From Cryptomeria japonica (Eukaryota > Streptophyta > Pinopsida > Cupressales > Cupressaceae), in NCBI RefSeq assembly GCF_030272615.1, contig NC_081406.1:483199900-483263899 (forward strand): a stretch of 64,000 bases of DNA, written 5' to 3'. Under the pieces are notes generated by a model that had not been told where the DNA came from, did not search any database, and worked only from the letters and a program-made list of their open reading frames with translations. The stretch's first letter is position 1. Every line of letters starts with the position of its first letter. Position numbers and translations under genes: made by a program. Shown piece by piece: positions 32,001-43,197 of the stretch.

Positions 32001-33560
32001 TCTAAATAAGACCAAGCAAATTTGATAGGTCATTGCTTGAAAAAATGAATGAATCTGTCTTTTTCTTCTTTGCTTAGTGATTTTGCTAGATGGATGTTAC
32101 GTACAACCTCCCCTTCTGTTATGTTTACTTCTTCTGTTTCCTTTGTAAGTAATGCTGAACTTTCTCTTTCCATAGGAAGATTACCCAAGTCACTTTTGTC
32201 ATTATGGGTGGTTTGATCCTTATCTTCTATTGGAGAAGTACTTTCTTCTCCAAAGTATGTTGTTCTATTCAGGTCTATAGAAAACCCTGCTTTATGATCA
32301 CCTTGCGGAAATCCCTCTCTGACTCCTAGAAATTTTGAAATTGCTTCATCATTTTGAAACCAATCTAGTGTTGGTTTTCCTTCTTGCCCCTAATCAATCA
32401 AGTGTGAATGTACTAGGGGTAAATCATTACTCCATTCTTTAGTAGACTCGGATAACATGAAGACTTGATTGTTTGACTGTCTTTGTGTATCTTCATCCTA
32501 TATAAGCCTTATTTGATTCCTTAATATTACACTTTCTGGTGGGCTAGAATCATGGAGTGATAAGAATTCATAACCATGAGAGTCTATCTCACTTTCAATA
32601 TATGTTTCATCATATGAGTTATCATCACTTATTTCTTCTTGTTCCTGTCCCTGATTCTGTTGTAGATTGACTAGTCTTCTTTGCACATTAGTGACCCTTC
32701 TTAAGCATGGTATAAGCCTTTGCAATCTTTCTTCATCTATTTTGTTAGGTTGAGCCTGAGTTGCTTCTCGTGGTAGAAGTAGTGACAATAACCATGGGTG
32801 GGATTTAGGTGGTGGGGGTAATCTTGCATTTGTTACCACATTACCCTGTACTGTTGTGTCAATAACTACATCATTTTGTAACTCAGTGGTAGGTTCTTGC
32901 AAGAGTTGTCTCATGTCTTCCCCATCTAATTCTGCACTTGGTAATGTAGGTACCTAATTACTCATTTGAGATGAAGATGGGAGAACCTGTGTGGACAAAT
33001 TCCTGTGTGATATGTAATTTGTTGTTTTGCTTGGTCGATTTAGTATATCAAGAGTATGCCATCTTGCTTCAGTAATATGTTGTGCATGCTTGTATCCCAA
33101 TCCTTGATTCCCTGGATTATCATTAGGAACAACAGGTTCTAGTATTCCTTGTTTCTATAACCCAAGGCCTATGGTACCATCATATCCATGTCTTTGGAGT
33201 ATTTTGAATCCATTGCCACACTAATCTGTGTGTATTCTGGGTATAGTCATATGATCTTCTTCTCTATATATCCAATGGTTAACATCTTCGTTCAGGGATT
33301 GTTCTTGTAAGTCACCCCATCTAATGAAAGAGCATGAATCTGTTTATTTGACAATTTCTCTTCCTTCATCTCGCTTTTGCACTATAGTGTGAGGTTTCCC
33401 AAAGGACTTAGGAGAAAGAGACAACTGTTTGCCACTTAAAGTATTTGCAATAGATTACTCTCCACAACCCATATCCTTTATTTGTAAGGACGATGTTGTA
33501 GGCATATCTTTTTTTGTTTCTGTAATCTTTAATGTTTCCAGCTCTGTAGTGAGAGGTGCG
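32001..33560 (-). pseudogene. Tat-B protease-RT linker with G-patch
   Basis: Reading right to left, a G-patch-like segment lies at about 33060-33205: CGNGFKILQRHGYDGTIGLG, a stop, then QGILEPV and NPGNQGLGYK. It sits in the same polyprotein position as in Tat-A. An acidic, Gln/Glu-rich spacer follows (for example 32498-32914) down to the RT. Several stops break the frame. Confidence 0.7.
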
Positions 33561-33562
33561 GC

Positions 33563-34600
33563 CTAATTGATAGGTACCTGATTATCAACACTGTCTTTTA
33601 GATAATTGCAATGTTGGAACAGATTTGGATCACCCTTTATGGTGATTTCAATACCATTGTATGGGAATTTGACACATTGATGAAATATGGATGGTACTGC
33701 TTGCATGGTGTGAATCCATGGGCAGCCCAATAACATGTTATATCCCATCTCTCTGTCCAAGACTTGAAAAGAGACCTCTGTTGTTATTGGTCCTACTTGT
33801 ACAGGTAATATTACAATGCCTTTAGATGGGTGTTCTTCGTCATCATAAGCCTTGATATTTATCCTTTTGGAAGAATCAATGTGAAGTTCAAAATATCCCA
33901 GTGCTTTGACCAGCTTGAAAGTACAAATGTTGAGACCGATTCCCCCATCTATGAGTACTCTTATGATTCTTTCCTTATGAATGTAAGCTTCTAGATGTTG
34001 TGGGTCATTATGAAGCAATTTATCACTAGGAATATCTTGTTCTGTGAATGCAATACGCGTGCCTTGTGTCAGATTTCCTACCATAGACTGGAAGGCATGT
34101 TCATCTATATCTCTATCCACTACTAAATCTTGAAGTGCTTTGTCCAGTATAGCTCTATGATTGGGTGAAATACGCAATAGTTCGAATAATGATATCTGTG
34201 CCAGAGTTTTCTTAAGTTGATCAACTACATTGTAAGTCCCTATTCCTGGTGGTTGAGTTTGTGGTATCCCTTGTAAAGTTACCCTTGATTTGCAAGTAAC
34301 CATTGCACAACCTCTGTCTCTAGGAGTAGTGATTGTAGCAATTGTATCATTTGTATCATAGGTTGTTTTATCAAGATTTATGTTAAATCCCTCTTCATAG
34401 TCTTGATGTGTATGTTTGACATCCATAATATGTTCTATGAGTTCATCTTCAAACCAACCTAAGTGAGATGGTTGATCATGTCCCTAGTCTCTGAGACAAA
34501 GATTTGTATCATCATTGTACTTTGGTGCTTCAAATATCATGCAAACTTGTTTATCATCTCTATGAGTGTCTTGATATTGGTCGTCTTGATCAGGTGTTTC
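33563..34600 (-). pseudogene. Tat-B aspartic protease region
   Basis: A 287-residue stretch (33563-34426) contains VLIDGGIGLNICTFKLVKAL, with D-G-G at the active site, and MLLGCPWIHTM near the C-terminus, with Cys where Tat-A has Arg. The upstream part to 34600 is interrupted by stops. It aligns with Tat-A protease through KAYDDEEHPSKGI and FHQCVKFPYNG. Confidence 0.85.
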
Positions 34601-36623
34601 TTATGAATCATTGTTTGTTGTATCTCCTGAGCTAATGGCATGAATAGTGTAGTCATATGAGACCTTTGTATAGTTACTTGTATTGTCTTGGGTACCTGAT
34701 GTGGTAGCTTTTACCTTGTCATGCTTAACAAAAGGATCCTTAAAAATAGTATGATTTGTGTTTGCTGAAGTCTTATTGGTATCAATTATGATGTCCCCTT
34801 GGTCTATCATATCTTGGACCAAGTTATTCAATTTGTAGCAACTTGTCATTTTGTGACCTTTAGTCCTATGATAATCATAGAAATCATTATCATTCCACCA
34901 TGTGGGTTTGAAAGGACCTGGTTCATACACTCTTACTTCAGGTAAAGTGATCATATTTGTCTGTATTAACTTTTTGAGCTGACTCAATTGGTTCTCCTAA
35001 AGGTGTGTAATTTCTTCTTGGAGCATTTACCCTGGGGTATCTTGTGTTCATGTTTTGCATAGAATTTACATTTTCTGATGTTGTGTTATTCCCTGTATGT
35101 GGATTTTTTGACTGACTCATTCCCAAAGATAAAACGGGTTGAGTTCTGTTTATCATTCTAGCGTCTGCAATACCATCATTGGTCACATTTTTTCTTTTCG
35201 ACCAAAACTTAGATTTGTCATTGTTGTTGGTGTTACCATACTTAATAAGACCTTGTTCTACTAATCCCTTCTCACATTTGAGAGCCTTTTCTGTGATTTG
35301 TTTGAATGTGGTTAGACATTGCATTTGTATTAGATATTTAATCTTAGGAATCAAATTTTCTGTAAACATATCCACTTGCTCTGTTTCTGGGATAACTGTC
35401 TTGCACCTCCTATAGAGAGTCCTCCATCATTGTATGAAGGATGCAAATGTTTCATTCTCATATTGTTTAGCGGCACATAAGTCCATCAAATTAACGAGGG
35501 TGTCAATGTTGTGTGAGAAGCTTGCAATAAATTGTTCAGCTAATTCTCCCCATGATGTGATGGTTGGTGGTAAATGTGAAAACCACTCTAAATTTGGACC
35601 TCCTAGACTTTTAGGAAATAGTCTCATTAGATAAGTATCTTCTGAAGCAAATTCTATAAATGCCGTAAAAAATTCTTTGATATGATCTCTAGGATCACCC
35701 TTCCCTCGATATCTATCAAATTTGGGCGTTTCAAAATGTTGTGGGAAAGGTGGCATGTATAATGTGTGATCGAATGGATAAGGACGTAGGTCCTACATTG
35801 TGTAGCTCTTTTTATTGTTACCAGTTTGCATGGTTGTCATTTGTTGTTGCCAACTTTGTATTTGTTGTGTCAGAATATCTGTTTGTGTCAAATGTATAGC
35901 TTGTGTTTGTGTATGTCCCATAAAAGGATTCGTGGTTGCATAACTAGGAATTTGTTGGAAGGTACCAAGATTATAAGCTTGTGTGTTGTGCATTCCACCA
36001 GGTACTATGAAATAGGTGATATGCGAACCCATGTTTGGTTGAGTTGTACTTGTTGTATTGGCAAGACCTAGATTTGAATTTTGATAAATATGTGTGGATC
36101 CCATGGAATAGGAAACTGGAGGTTGGGTTGCACTTGTTGCTTGTGTTTGAATAGGTGTTGAGACACTTGATATTATTGGTATGCTCTGTGATGGTATACT
36201 AGCATTGATCGTTGAGGATGACACACTTTTTTGAAAGTTTGCATTTGTGTTGACATTTGTTTGGATAGGCATGTTTTGAGGAAAACTGGAGGTCATTGCT
36301 TGTATTTGTGTCAAGGGTGGTGTTTGACGGTTACCTTGACCTAAAGTTTTTCCTAGTGGTAAAATATTTGTGACATCAAAATCCTCAGGTAGTTTTGCCC
36401 CATTTTGTATTAACAGTGAAAGATACTTGTCCCTATCACTATGTATAAGTGCATCTAGGATCATGAGGACATGTGGGTCTTACTGTGTAGACTCAATTTC
36501 TTCTTTTGTCAAATGTTGTTGTAATTTGTTTATGGTGGACATTGTCTGTGTACTTGAGTGTTGACCTGTTGACATGTCCATGTTCCAAGTAGGGTTTATA
36601 GACTGTGTGTTGTTCGGGTCCAT
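34601..36623 (-). pseudogene. gag: Tat-B gag, broken
   Basis: The start is the minus-strand ATG at 36621-36623 (MDPNNTQSINPTWNMD), which is open to a TAA and then in frame with 36464-35793. A Pro/Thr/Gln-rich N-terminus is followed, past a TAG near 35790, by the gag domain (YMPPFPQHFETPKFDRYRG, YLMRLFPKSLGG). A further stop at about 35424 and a frameshift near 34960 precede the nucleocapsid knuckle FYDYHRTKGHKMTSC, where the first Cys of the Tat-type knuckle is Tyr. Same order as Tat-A gag. Confidence 0.87.
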
Positions 36624-38214
36624 TATTCCTTTTACTTTCTGGGACCTTGTGACGGGCATCTAAAATTGCTTATATGAGGGTGGTTCTATGCAAGATGATG
36701 ACCTAAAACTAGATAGTAGACATAAATATGAGGTATGCACGACTATACTAGACTCTATTGAGGATTTTGATGTGAGACCTTTTTAGCATTTCTAGATTTC
36801 TCTAATGGAAGTCTTTCCATTTGTTGAAAAATTTGTTTAGCCTCAATCTCTCTATCAATTATATGGGAAATCCTAGACTCAATGTTTATCTCATGTATGA
36901 CTCCTATATATTGAGGTGTGCTTCTTCTTAAATCCCAAGCTAAGTTAGCTAGACCATCAATGATTTCTCATTGACCGCCGTTTGGAACTAGATTAGGTTG
37001 CTCGAAGGGGAGCAAACCATCACCTGGGAGACCCATGAAGGCACATGCTATGAACCTATAACTGACAATGGACTTAGACGTATATGATAATGTAGGACTA
37101 TGCACCTACTATGGATGATAATGAAAAAGACTTAGGACGATAATGAGGCCATAAGTGGGACTATGCAAAAGACGTAGGATAATAATGAGGACATAATTAG
37201 GACTATGCAAAAGACTATGTAAAAGACTATGTAAAAGACTGCCTAGGGTCACAAGTATGTAAGGACTTTTGAGAATCAGTTTCAAAATGGACTTTGTTTT
37301 CTGTAACTTCATGTGTAGGACAATGTTTTGTAGTTTTCCAAATCTGAGAACAATTGCTGGTAGGTATGTATAGTTGACTGACTAAATTTTCATACAATCT
37401 CAGAAAATTTGGAGATATGTGAGATAGGGCATAAAATAGCCCAAGGGACTGACTCAATACTGGTCTAGCACAATGATACATAAAAAAGCACAGAATACAA
37501 TCTTAGGCTAGATAGTGGACACCATTCAGTGAGGCCCTTACGAAATACCAAGACAAAATGAACAGATAGAGAGTCTGGCAGCACTGACTCCACTCCATGG
37601 TACACACTTCTCAGGCATGCCAGTCTCTCTTACCTTGAAGATTCAAGGATCTTATCACTGAGGGATTCATGTATCATAGTGTAAGGTACATGAAGGGTAT
37701 CTATGGGGTACGATCCGCACTCCTGAAACCATTGAATGTAGGATTTTTGGCAACTAAATTGGTTCTTAGTATTAGGTTTTGAGGGGTCTCGATCCAACAA
37801 TGAATTCTCAAAGAAAGCCACTTAAGGCTTTAGTTGAGCTTACCGGTGCAGGGAAGGCCCCCACATACGTCGAATTCACTCAACACTCTAGCCACCTGAC
37901 CAATATATTTATATAGTGGCTTGAAAAACCCGCTCGAGAGTATGGTGGGAGAGATGATATCACCAATGCATCCCAATTCAAAGTACCTTTGTGGGGTGAT
38001 GAAATCCCTAGTCAAAGATACCCCTCACTACATAAAACAAAAGAAAATTTGGATGTCATTGTCACCTTCCTTATTTCTCCCAAGAGCCCGATGGTGAGTA
38101 GAAAGTCAGTTAGTGCAATAGTAGGCCCACCCCAGACACAATGAAAAGTTCTTTACCTTAAAAAATAGAAAATGATTTAATCTAATGCAGCCTGATTTAC
38201 GTTCATTTTATAGC
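36624..38214 (-). other. Tat-B leader, gag-proximal part with 42-bp repeats
   Basis: About 1.6 kb non-coding. Two 42-bp tandem units begin at 37129 and 37171 (GACTTAGGACGATAATGAGG type), followed by three 12-bp GACTATGTAAAA-type units at about 37213-37248. The remainder shows no ORF worth calling. Confidence 0.6.
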
Positions 38215-38530
38215 CCAAATTTAGGTGTTAGATCCGCATGTGCATGTCAATTTTAAACACCAAATCCAAGTATGAAGGCATACATGTCAATTTTAACCAT
38301 TTGTTTATTTTTAAGCACCAAAAACCAAGTGTGAGATACATGCATGTCAGTTTTAGCCCATGTTCATTTTAAACACCAACAATGAAGTGTGAGATTATCC
38401 ATGCATGTCCTTTTTAACTGTTGTTGATTTTAAGCACTAAAAAATTGAAGAGTGAGATTATCCATGCATGTCCATTTTAACTGTTGTTGATTTTAAGAAC
38501 TAAAAATTGAAGTGTGAAGTGTGCATGCAA
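38215..38530 (-). repeat. Tandem repeat of about 61 bp in the Tat-B leader
   Basis: GCATGTC followed by TTTTAA recurs at 38242, 38283, 38342, 38403 and 38466, with CACCAA/AAGTGTGAGA sequence between. Later copies are about 60-63 bp apart and the first step is 41 bp. Confidence 0.75.
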
Positions 38531-38635
38531 AATTACTAATCTAATCCTCTTTGCGAATCCAACACAGGCTGTAAACAAAAGATTAGTAGTAAAATTAAAC
38601 CAACAGAAAATAGAAACTCAAAACTTGACAGAGGC

Positions 38636-38789
38636 GATTGCGTAATAATACCTAAGCGATTGTGTGATAATTACAGACCAAATGCGTAAATTTGACAGAT
38701 CGAATGTGTAAATCTGACAGACCGAATGTGTGACAGTATCTGGTCAATTGTGTAGCACTAACAGGTTGATTTCCTGACAGAATGCACAC
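38636..38789 (-). repeat. Leader array B1: seven exact 22-bp units
   Basis: Cores of consensus GAWTGYGTRA begin at 38636, 38658, 38680, 38702, 38724, 38746 and 38768: every step is exactly 22 bp. The last unit (GATTTCCTGA) is the most diverged. Unit tails often carry ACAG followed by a pyrimidine-rich end. In the element's sense strand the core reads TCACGCAATC. Confidence 0.92.
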
Positions 38790-38827
38790 AACAAAAAATG
38801 TTAAAAACTAAAAAAAAATAAGAAAAA

Positions 38828-39082
38828 CTAAACCCGATCAGGAACTTGCGAAACCAATTGTGAAGCCCTAGCCAAATCCCTCATCATCCATTCAATATTG
38901 ATTAGATCATATTTAACTGTATAAGAAAGAACTAGGCTATTATATTTGTCTAAGGCCAGTTGTTCTTCCGAATCCTGTATCAATTTTTCTGCTTGGAGAA
39001 CTTTTTGATATCGTTTGGCTTCTCTCCTTTGTTGTTTCGTCCTTCTTGCACTTGAAATCTTGAACTGAACTTTTCTTGCCAT
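38828..39082 (-). CDS. Small basic ORF between the two 22-bp arrays of Tat-B
   Basis: An 84-codon ATG ORF in the element's sense orientation, with no stops. The first ~30 residues are strongly basic (SARRTKQQRREAKRYQK), like a nuclear-localisation or RNA-binding segment; the rest is helical and mildly acidic. It sits exactly between array B2 and array B1, upstream of gag. I recognise no family. It may be a short leader peptide or chance. Confidence 0.35.
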   Translation of the reverse strand: MARKVQFKISSARRTKQQRREAKRYQKVLQAEKLIQDSEEQLALDKYNSLVLSYTVKYDLINIEWMMRDLARASQLVSQVPDRV

Positions 39083-39204
39083 AAATAGTGTTAATCAAAT
39101 CATGAAATAAAAAGCAATTTGATCCTCGATTAACCAATTTTAAGACAAAATTAAACAGAACAGATAATAGATGGAAGAAAAAATTAAACAGCAAAGCTTC
39201 CTGC

Positions 39205-39358
39205 AAATGCGTGATCTAGAAAGGGCGATTGCGTGATTTGGACAGGGCGATTGTGTGACCCTGTCAGAATGAATGCGTGACCCCGAAGGGTCAAATGCGT
39301 AATTATGCCTATGCAATTGCGTGATGATGTAAGCTCGATTGCATGATGGAAATATCTT
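39205..39358 (-). repeat. Leader array B2: seven exact 22-bp units
   Basis: Cores begin at 39205, 39227, 39249, 39271, 39293, 39315 and 39337, again every 22 bp without exception. They are AAATGCGTGA, GATTGCGTGA, GATTGTGTGA, GAATGCGTGA, AAATGCGTAA, AATTGCGTGA and GATTGCATGA. Orientation and unit number equal those of array B1. It lies about 115-270 bp from the 5' LTR. Confidence 0.93.
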
Positions 39359-39452
39359 TTCTTGAAATTCGTGCAACTTGCAAAAAAAGTGAAAAATCCG
39401 CACAATCTGCAAAAATCACATAGAACACAGAAAAAGGTTAAATTGTTGTTAG

Positions 39453-39472
39453 TTCACGTCAGGCTCACCAAA
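39453..39472 (-). promoter_or_regulatory. Probable primer-binding site of Tat-B
   Basis: On the minus strand the 5' LTR is followed directly by TTTGGTGAGCCTGACGTGAA. TGG is the expected tRNA tail complement; the tRNA is not assigned. Confidence 0.6.
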
Positions 39473-40721
39473 TGTGGGATGCAAAATTCATCTTCTATTA
39501 ACACAGTAATCAATTAGAAACAAGGGAAATCATGAATCCCTATCCTAATCAGAATTTAACAAACAATACATTGAAATAACACAATTAAGAAATAGGAATT
39601 ATAAATCATCAAATCAAATCAAAAACTCCCTATTCCATGACTGTGTAGAACTTCCATTGCTCTTCTCCTCTTTGTGGTATGATGGCTCTTAGATATTGCG
39701 TTGGTAACTTGCAAGTGACACAAAGATTCAAAGTTCATGATTGTTGAAAATGGAGATTGGATGCTCAATTTATAGAAAATTGGATGAGATTGATTGAAAA
39801 GTGGAACATATTGATCATGAGGTGTGAACTTAGGTGAGCTCAAATGAAAATTGATAGTTGAACTGCTAATTGTAGGAGTGAAACTCAATAGATTGAATAG
39901 ATTAATTGAGTCAACTGATTGAGAAGAAGCTGATTGAGGGAAGAAAAAGAATGATTGGAGGAAATAAAGAGGATGACAAAGAAAGCTTAATTTAAAAAAA
40001 GCTAATTGAAAGATGGAAATAAAGATTGGAGAGATAAATGATTTAATTAATTAATTTAGCATGTGCTTGCATTTAGATTTAGATTATTAATTTAATCTTT
40101 GCATGAGATATTATTCAAATAATTGAATTTATTAATTCAATTTAGCATTTGAATATATTTAGAACTTGACTTTGATTTTCAATTTGGTTTTTGAAATCAT
40201 GCACATGCATTTGAATTTGGAAGAAGTTAGAAGAATATGAAATTAAATGAAATTAGAATTTGGGGATTTGGAATTGAAGAATTAATTAGTTAATGAAATA
40301 ATTTAAAGAAACTATTTAATTATTTAGAAATTGAATTTTAACTAAATAATAAAGATTATTTAATTTAAAGGATTAAATAATAATTAATTAAATAATAAAT
40401 ATTTAATTAATATTTAGAAGAGGGTTGAATGATTAGATGATAGGAGATAGAAATTGAAAATTAATTTATTTAAATAATAAAGATTATTTTTATTGGGGAA
40501 TTAACTATAATTAATTAAATAATAAATATTTAATTAATATTTAGAAAATGATTAAAATGACTAAATGATGAAAGAATAATAAATAGAATAATTAGTAAGA
40601 TTATGAGGAAATATGAAATTAGAAGAGTAAGATTATTTAAATTAATTAAATAATAAAGATTATTTAATCAATTAGAGGAATAATTAGTACATGATCAATG
40701 AGACATTTTTAGGTGTCTACA
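39473..40721 (-). mobile_element. 5' LTR of Tat-B
   Basis: 1249 bp; on the sense strand it starts TGTAGACACC and ends GCATCCCACA. It contains an AT-rich segment (about 40385-40420) that recurs at about 40515-40550, a ~125-bp duplication absent from the other LTR. Confidence 0.92.
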
Positions 40722-40726
40722 AAAAC

Positions 40727-41355
40727 AATTAAAACAATTAAATATTAAAATTGAATGAAATAGAGAATAAATCAATTTTTTCTAATTTTATCTTAATTTT
40801 AGTTCAATTTCCTTTAAAACTGAGAAAAGCATCCAATCACATCAATTCACCTAGATTTTGCATCCTCTTGAAAAATCTTGACCGCCCATCATCATTTGAT
40901 CTCAGCCTTTGGTTTCTTTCTGATTTTTCTATAAATTCAGGCTCTCATCTCTTATTAAAAAATCCTGGAGAATATATTGTTATTATGTTGTTTTTTTCTC
41001 TAGGTTCATTAAGAATTTGCATTGAGATATTGCATATTAGTTACTTCATATTGCTTAAATCATTTAGCTTAAATATTCATATATTGCTTAAATCATGTTA
41101 GATTAATCTTGCATTCATCTAGCTTAAATCCATGCTCATATAGATTTTAAAAATCCTTCATTTAGGTGTTGTCTAGTCACTAGATAGCTTAGCAATCTGA
41201 GAGTAATCTAAACTCGCATCTACTAGAAGGCAATGGGTCGCTTTGTTATGGTTTTATTATTCATTGATTATTGATTTACTAACCATGCATCTAATGACTT
41301 AATTGAAGTGTTGTGTATTTCAGATACAGATACAGGTCCACTTTTCACACACACA
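40727..41355 (+). mobile_element. 3' LTR of Tat-A, right part
   Basis: It resumes the LTR after Tat-B with AATTAAAACAATTAAATATT and ends at the CACACA terminus, followed by the target duplication AGTGG at 41356-41360. An apparent ORF at 40751-41101 is a shadow. Confidence 0.9.
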
Positions 41356-41360
41356 AGTGG

Positions 41361-41619
41361 TTGGTTTTTTTGTTTTTACAAAGAGTTTAGTCCCATGAAG
41401 CATGTGTAATGGGCTTGTGTATTGTGGTCATAAGATGAAGGATTTTTGTGTTTAGTCTAATATATATTGTCAAGACCCAAAAAAGCAATGTATGTCTCGG
41501 TCATGAAAATCATGAGGGTAGAAGGTGTGTTTTGTGTTTCTTGTTGAGGAAGTGGATTAAGAACCTTGAGTATGAATCCAAGTAAAGTGTTGGTTAATGT
41601 GGAATTTTTGCCTTGAAAC
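41361..41619 (+). mobile_element. NA3 LTR copy 2, right part
   Basis: It continues the NA3 LTR that was broken at 8716 and matches 6750-7018 of copy 1. It stops at GCCTTGAAAC, where Cop-D begins. Confidence 0.8.
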
Positions 41620-42869
41620 TATTAGGATAACCGGTGAACAAATGAGAGGGGGGGTGAATCAGTTGTTAACAGTTATAACATTTAATCCACAATACAACCT
41701 TAAATTGGAGCACATAAACATTCAAATACCAGTAAAGTTGAAACAGATGCTAGTAGACACAGATATCGATAAACAATGTAGCTCAACAATTAAATAGATA
41801 ATAAATGCAAATCAACCATACCATATAACACCATGATTTGTACGTGGAAAACCCAGATAGGGGAAAACCATGGTGGGAAGCCTACCCACAGTCAGATGAT
41901 ACTTTTGCAGAAAGTATGTGATACAATGAGGGGCCTGCACATGCAAGAAGGAACACTACCTAGAGTGTAATGCTCATTACATAGGAGTCTCACTTACTAC
42001 AGAGGTTAAAACCACCTCATGATAAGTAGACAACGATCCAATAAAGTGAACTACCAGAGATAACATCTACCATACTTGATTACAGTCCTGGTTAAGCTCA
42101 ATACCGGAGGCCTTTGACCTCTTCCTTAATCCCAATTCAATCACCTATGATCGACCAAATCTCCTTCGCATATGATATATCATTCCAAGACCATGAGACA
42201 TAATCCCCATGATCTACAATGAGATCTTACATCATTTTATACAAACCCTAAGGCCTAAAAGAAATACATCGGCCACCTAAGAGATATTACAATAAGATCA
42301 TTACATAATTCCATATTACATTGATATGCCATGTCAGCTTAATACCAAGACAACAATAACAAATCCATAAATCCTCCTGAAACATCCCGGTAATGTGTAC
42401 AGTACACATTAGCATGATATCGGTCTATAACCTAGATAGGTACCAGACCTATTATGGGTCCACCATGCTAAAGCAATGTCTTCAAGCAGTTGAAGCATTA
42501 TCAAAGAATATCTTCAACATCCTAAAATCCATCTAGAAGCCTCACCAACACCATTTATGCATCCTGTCAAGATTCCTCAATGAAAGCTTTGCCGGTGAAG
42601 CCTTAAACCATTGTCGGTAAGGGTTTACAAGACTGTATGATAGTATCCAATACCAAGCCAATACTAACTGACTAAAAAATGCTCCAAAAGAATGTATCAC
42701 ATGTAACTAATCACATTCAAACATGTCGGAAGTGTCCAATAGATGATCTCTTCTACTGGTAACACTATATCTTCTACCGATAACCAAAACCTATTTTTTG
42801 GTAACCATCCATAACAGCTAGTGCTGACATCAATGCAACACATAATTAATTCATCCATAATTCCAAAAA
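41620..42869 (-). mobile_element. 3' LTR of copia element Cop-D
   Basis: On the minus strand it starts TTTTTGG (from TGTTGG) after a PPT and ends GGTTATCCTAATA (from CCTAACA), about 1250 bp. It carries the C-run motif at its end and a TTGCATGTGCAGGCCCC segment like the Cop1 LTR. A matching copy begins near 47369. Confidence 0.85.
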
Positions 42870-42870
42870 T

Positions 42871-42886
42871 GTCCCCCTTTGGCATT
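42871..42886 (-). promoter_or_regulatory. Polypurine tract of Cop-D
   Basis: The minus strand reads ATGCCAAAGGGGGAC, the same motif as in Cop1 and Cop-F, directly before the LTR. The interval 42887-43197 between it and the RNase H stop holds no gene; it has another run of CCCCCTTTGACATCAATGC near 43060, a second PPT-like copy. Confidence 0.85.
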
Positions 42887-43197
42887 GATGGCAACACTAG
42901 ATGTGAAAAACATCTAAGTACCAAGAATTTCTAAACAAGTCTCCCCTTGTGGAAGACAACCAACAATCTATCTGAATGATATCTTTGTAAAGTTCTGAAT
43001 AAATCTCTCCCCCTAATCTATACACCTCATTTTTTTATATTTTCACATCAATATCTCTCCCCCTTTGACATCAATGCTAGAAATCTGACAAAAATATCAA
43101 AGCTGACTACTTCCCTTGAGTAATAGCACCACTCATTAGTGCTGAAATGAATAATGTCTCTGATAATGCATGTCAGATTGATGCCAAACTTCATGAA

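Larger units (their letters stand above)
25352..40721 (-). mobile_element. Tat-B: complete-length Ty3/gypsy Tat-like element nested in Tat-A
   Basis: 15,370 bp on the minus strand, flanked by AAAAC at 25347-25351 and 40722-40726, both LTRs present. The element reads right to left: 5' LTR (39473-40721), PBS, 2.8 kb leader with two 22-bp arrays, gag, protease, G-patch linker, RT, RNase H, archaeal-type RNase H, integrase, 3' region with minisatellite, PPT, 3' LTR. It is related to Tat-A in every protein but has different LTRs. All major genes contain stops. Confidence 0.93.
8717..41355 (+). mobile_element. Tat-A: large Ty3/gypsy Tat-like retrotransposon
   Basis: Bounded by LTRs beginning TGTAATACCC and ending in a CACACA tract, with AGTGG direct repeats at 8712-8716 and 41356-41360. 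Subtracting the nested Tat-B leaves about 17.2 kb. The order is LTR, PBS, long leader with repeat arrays, gag, protease, G-patch linker, RT, RNase H, archaeal-type RNase H, integrase, long 3' region with an antisense gene, PPT, LTR. The dual RNase H places it in the plant Tat lineage. All main genes carry stops or frameshifts. The first ~190 bp of its two LTRs differ at roughly 5% of positions by eye. Confidence 0.9.

Noticed and set aside
38636-39358. Regular short repeats as a CRISPR array
   Set aside because: Units are only 22 bp including the spacer, the cores are degenerate, there are no cas genes, and the context is a plant retrotransposon leader.
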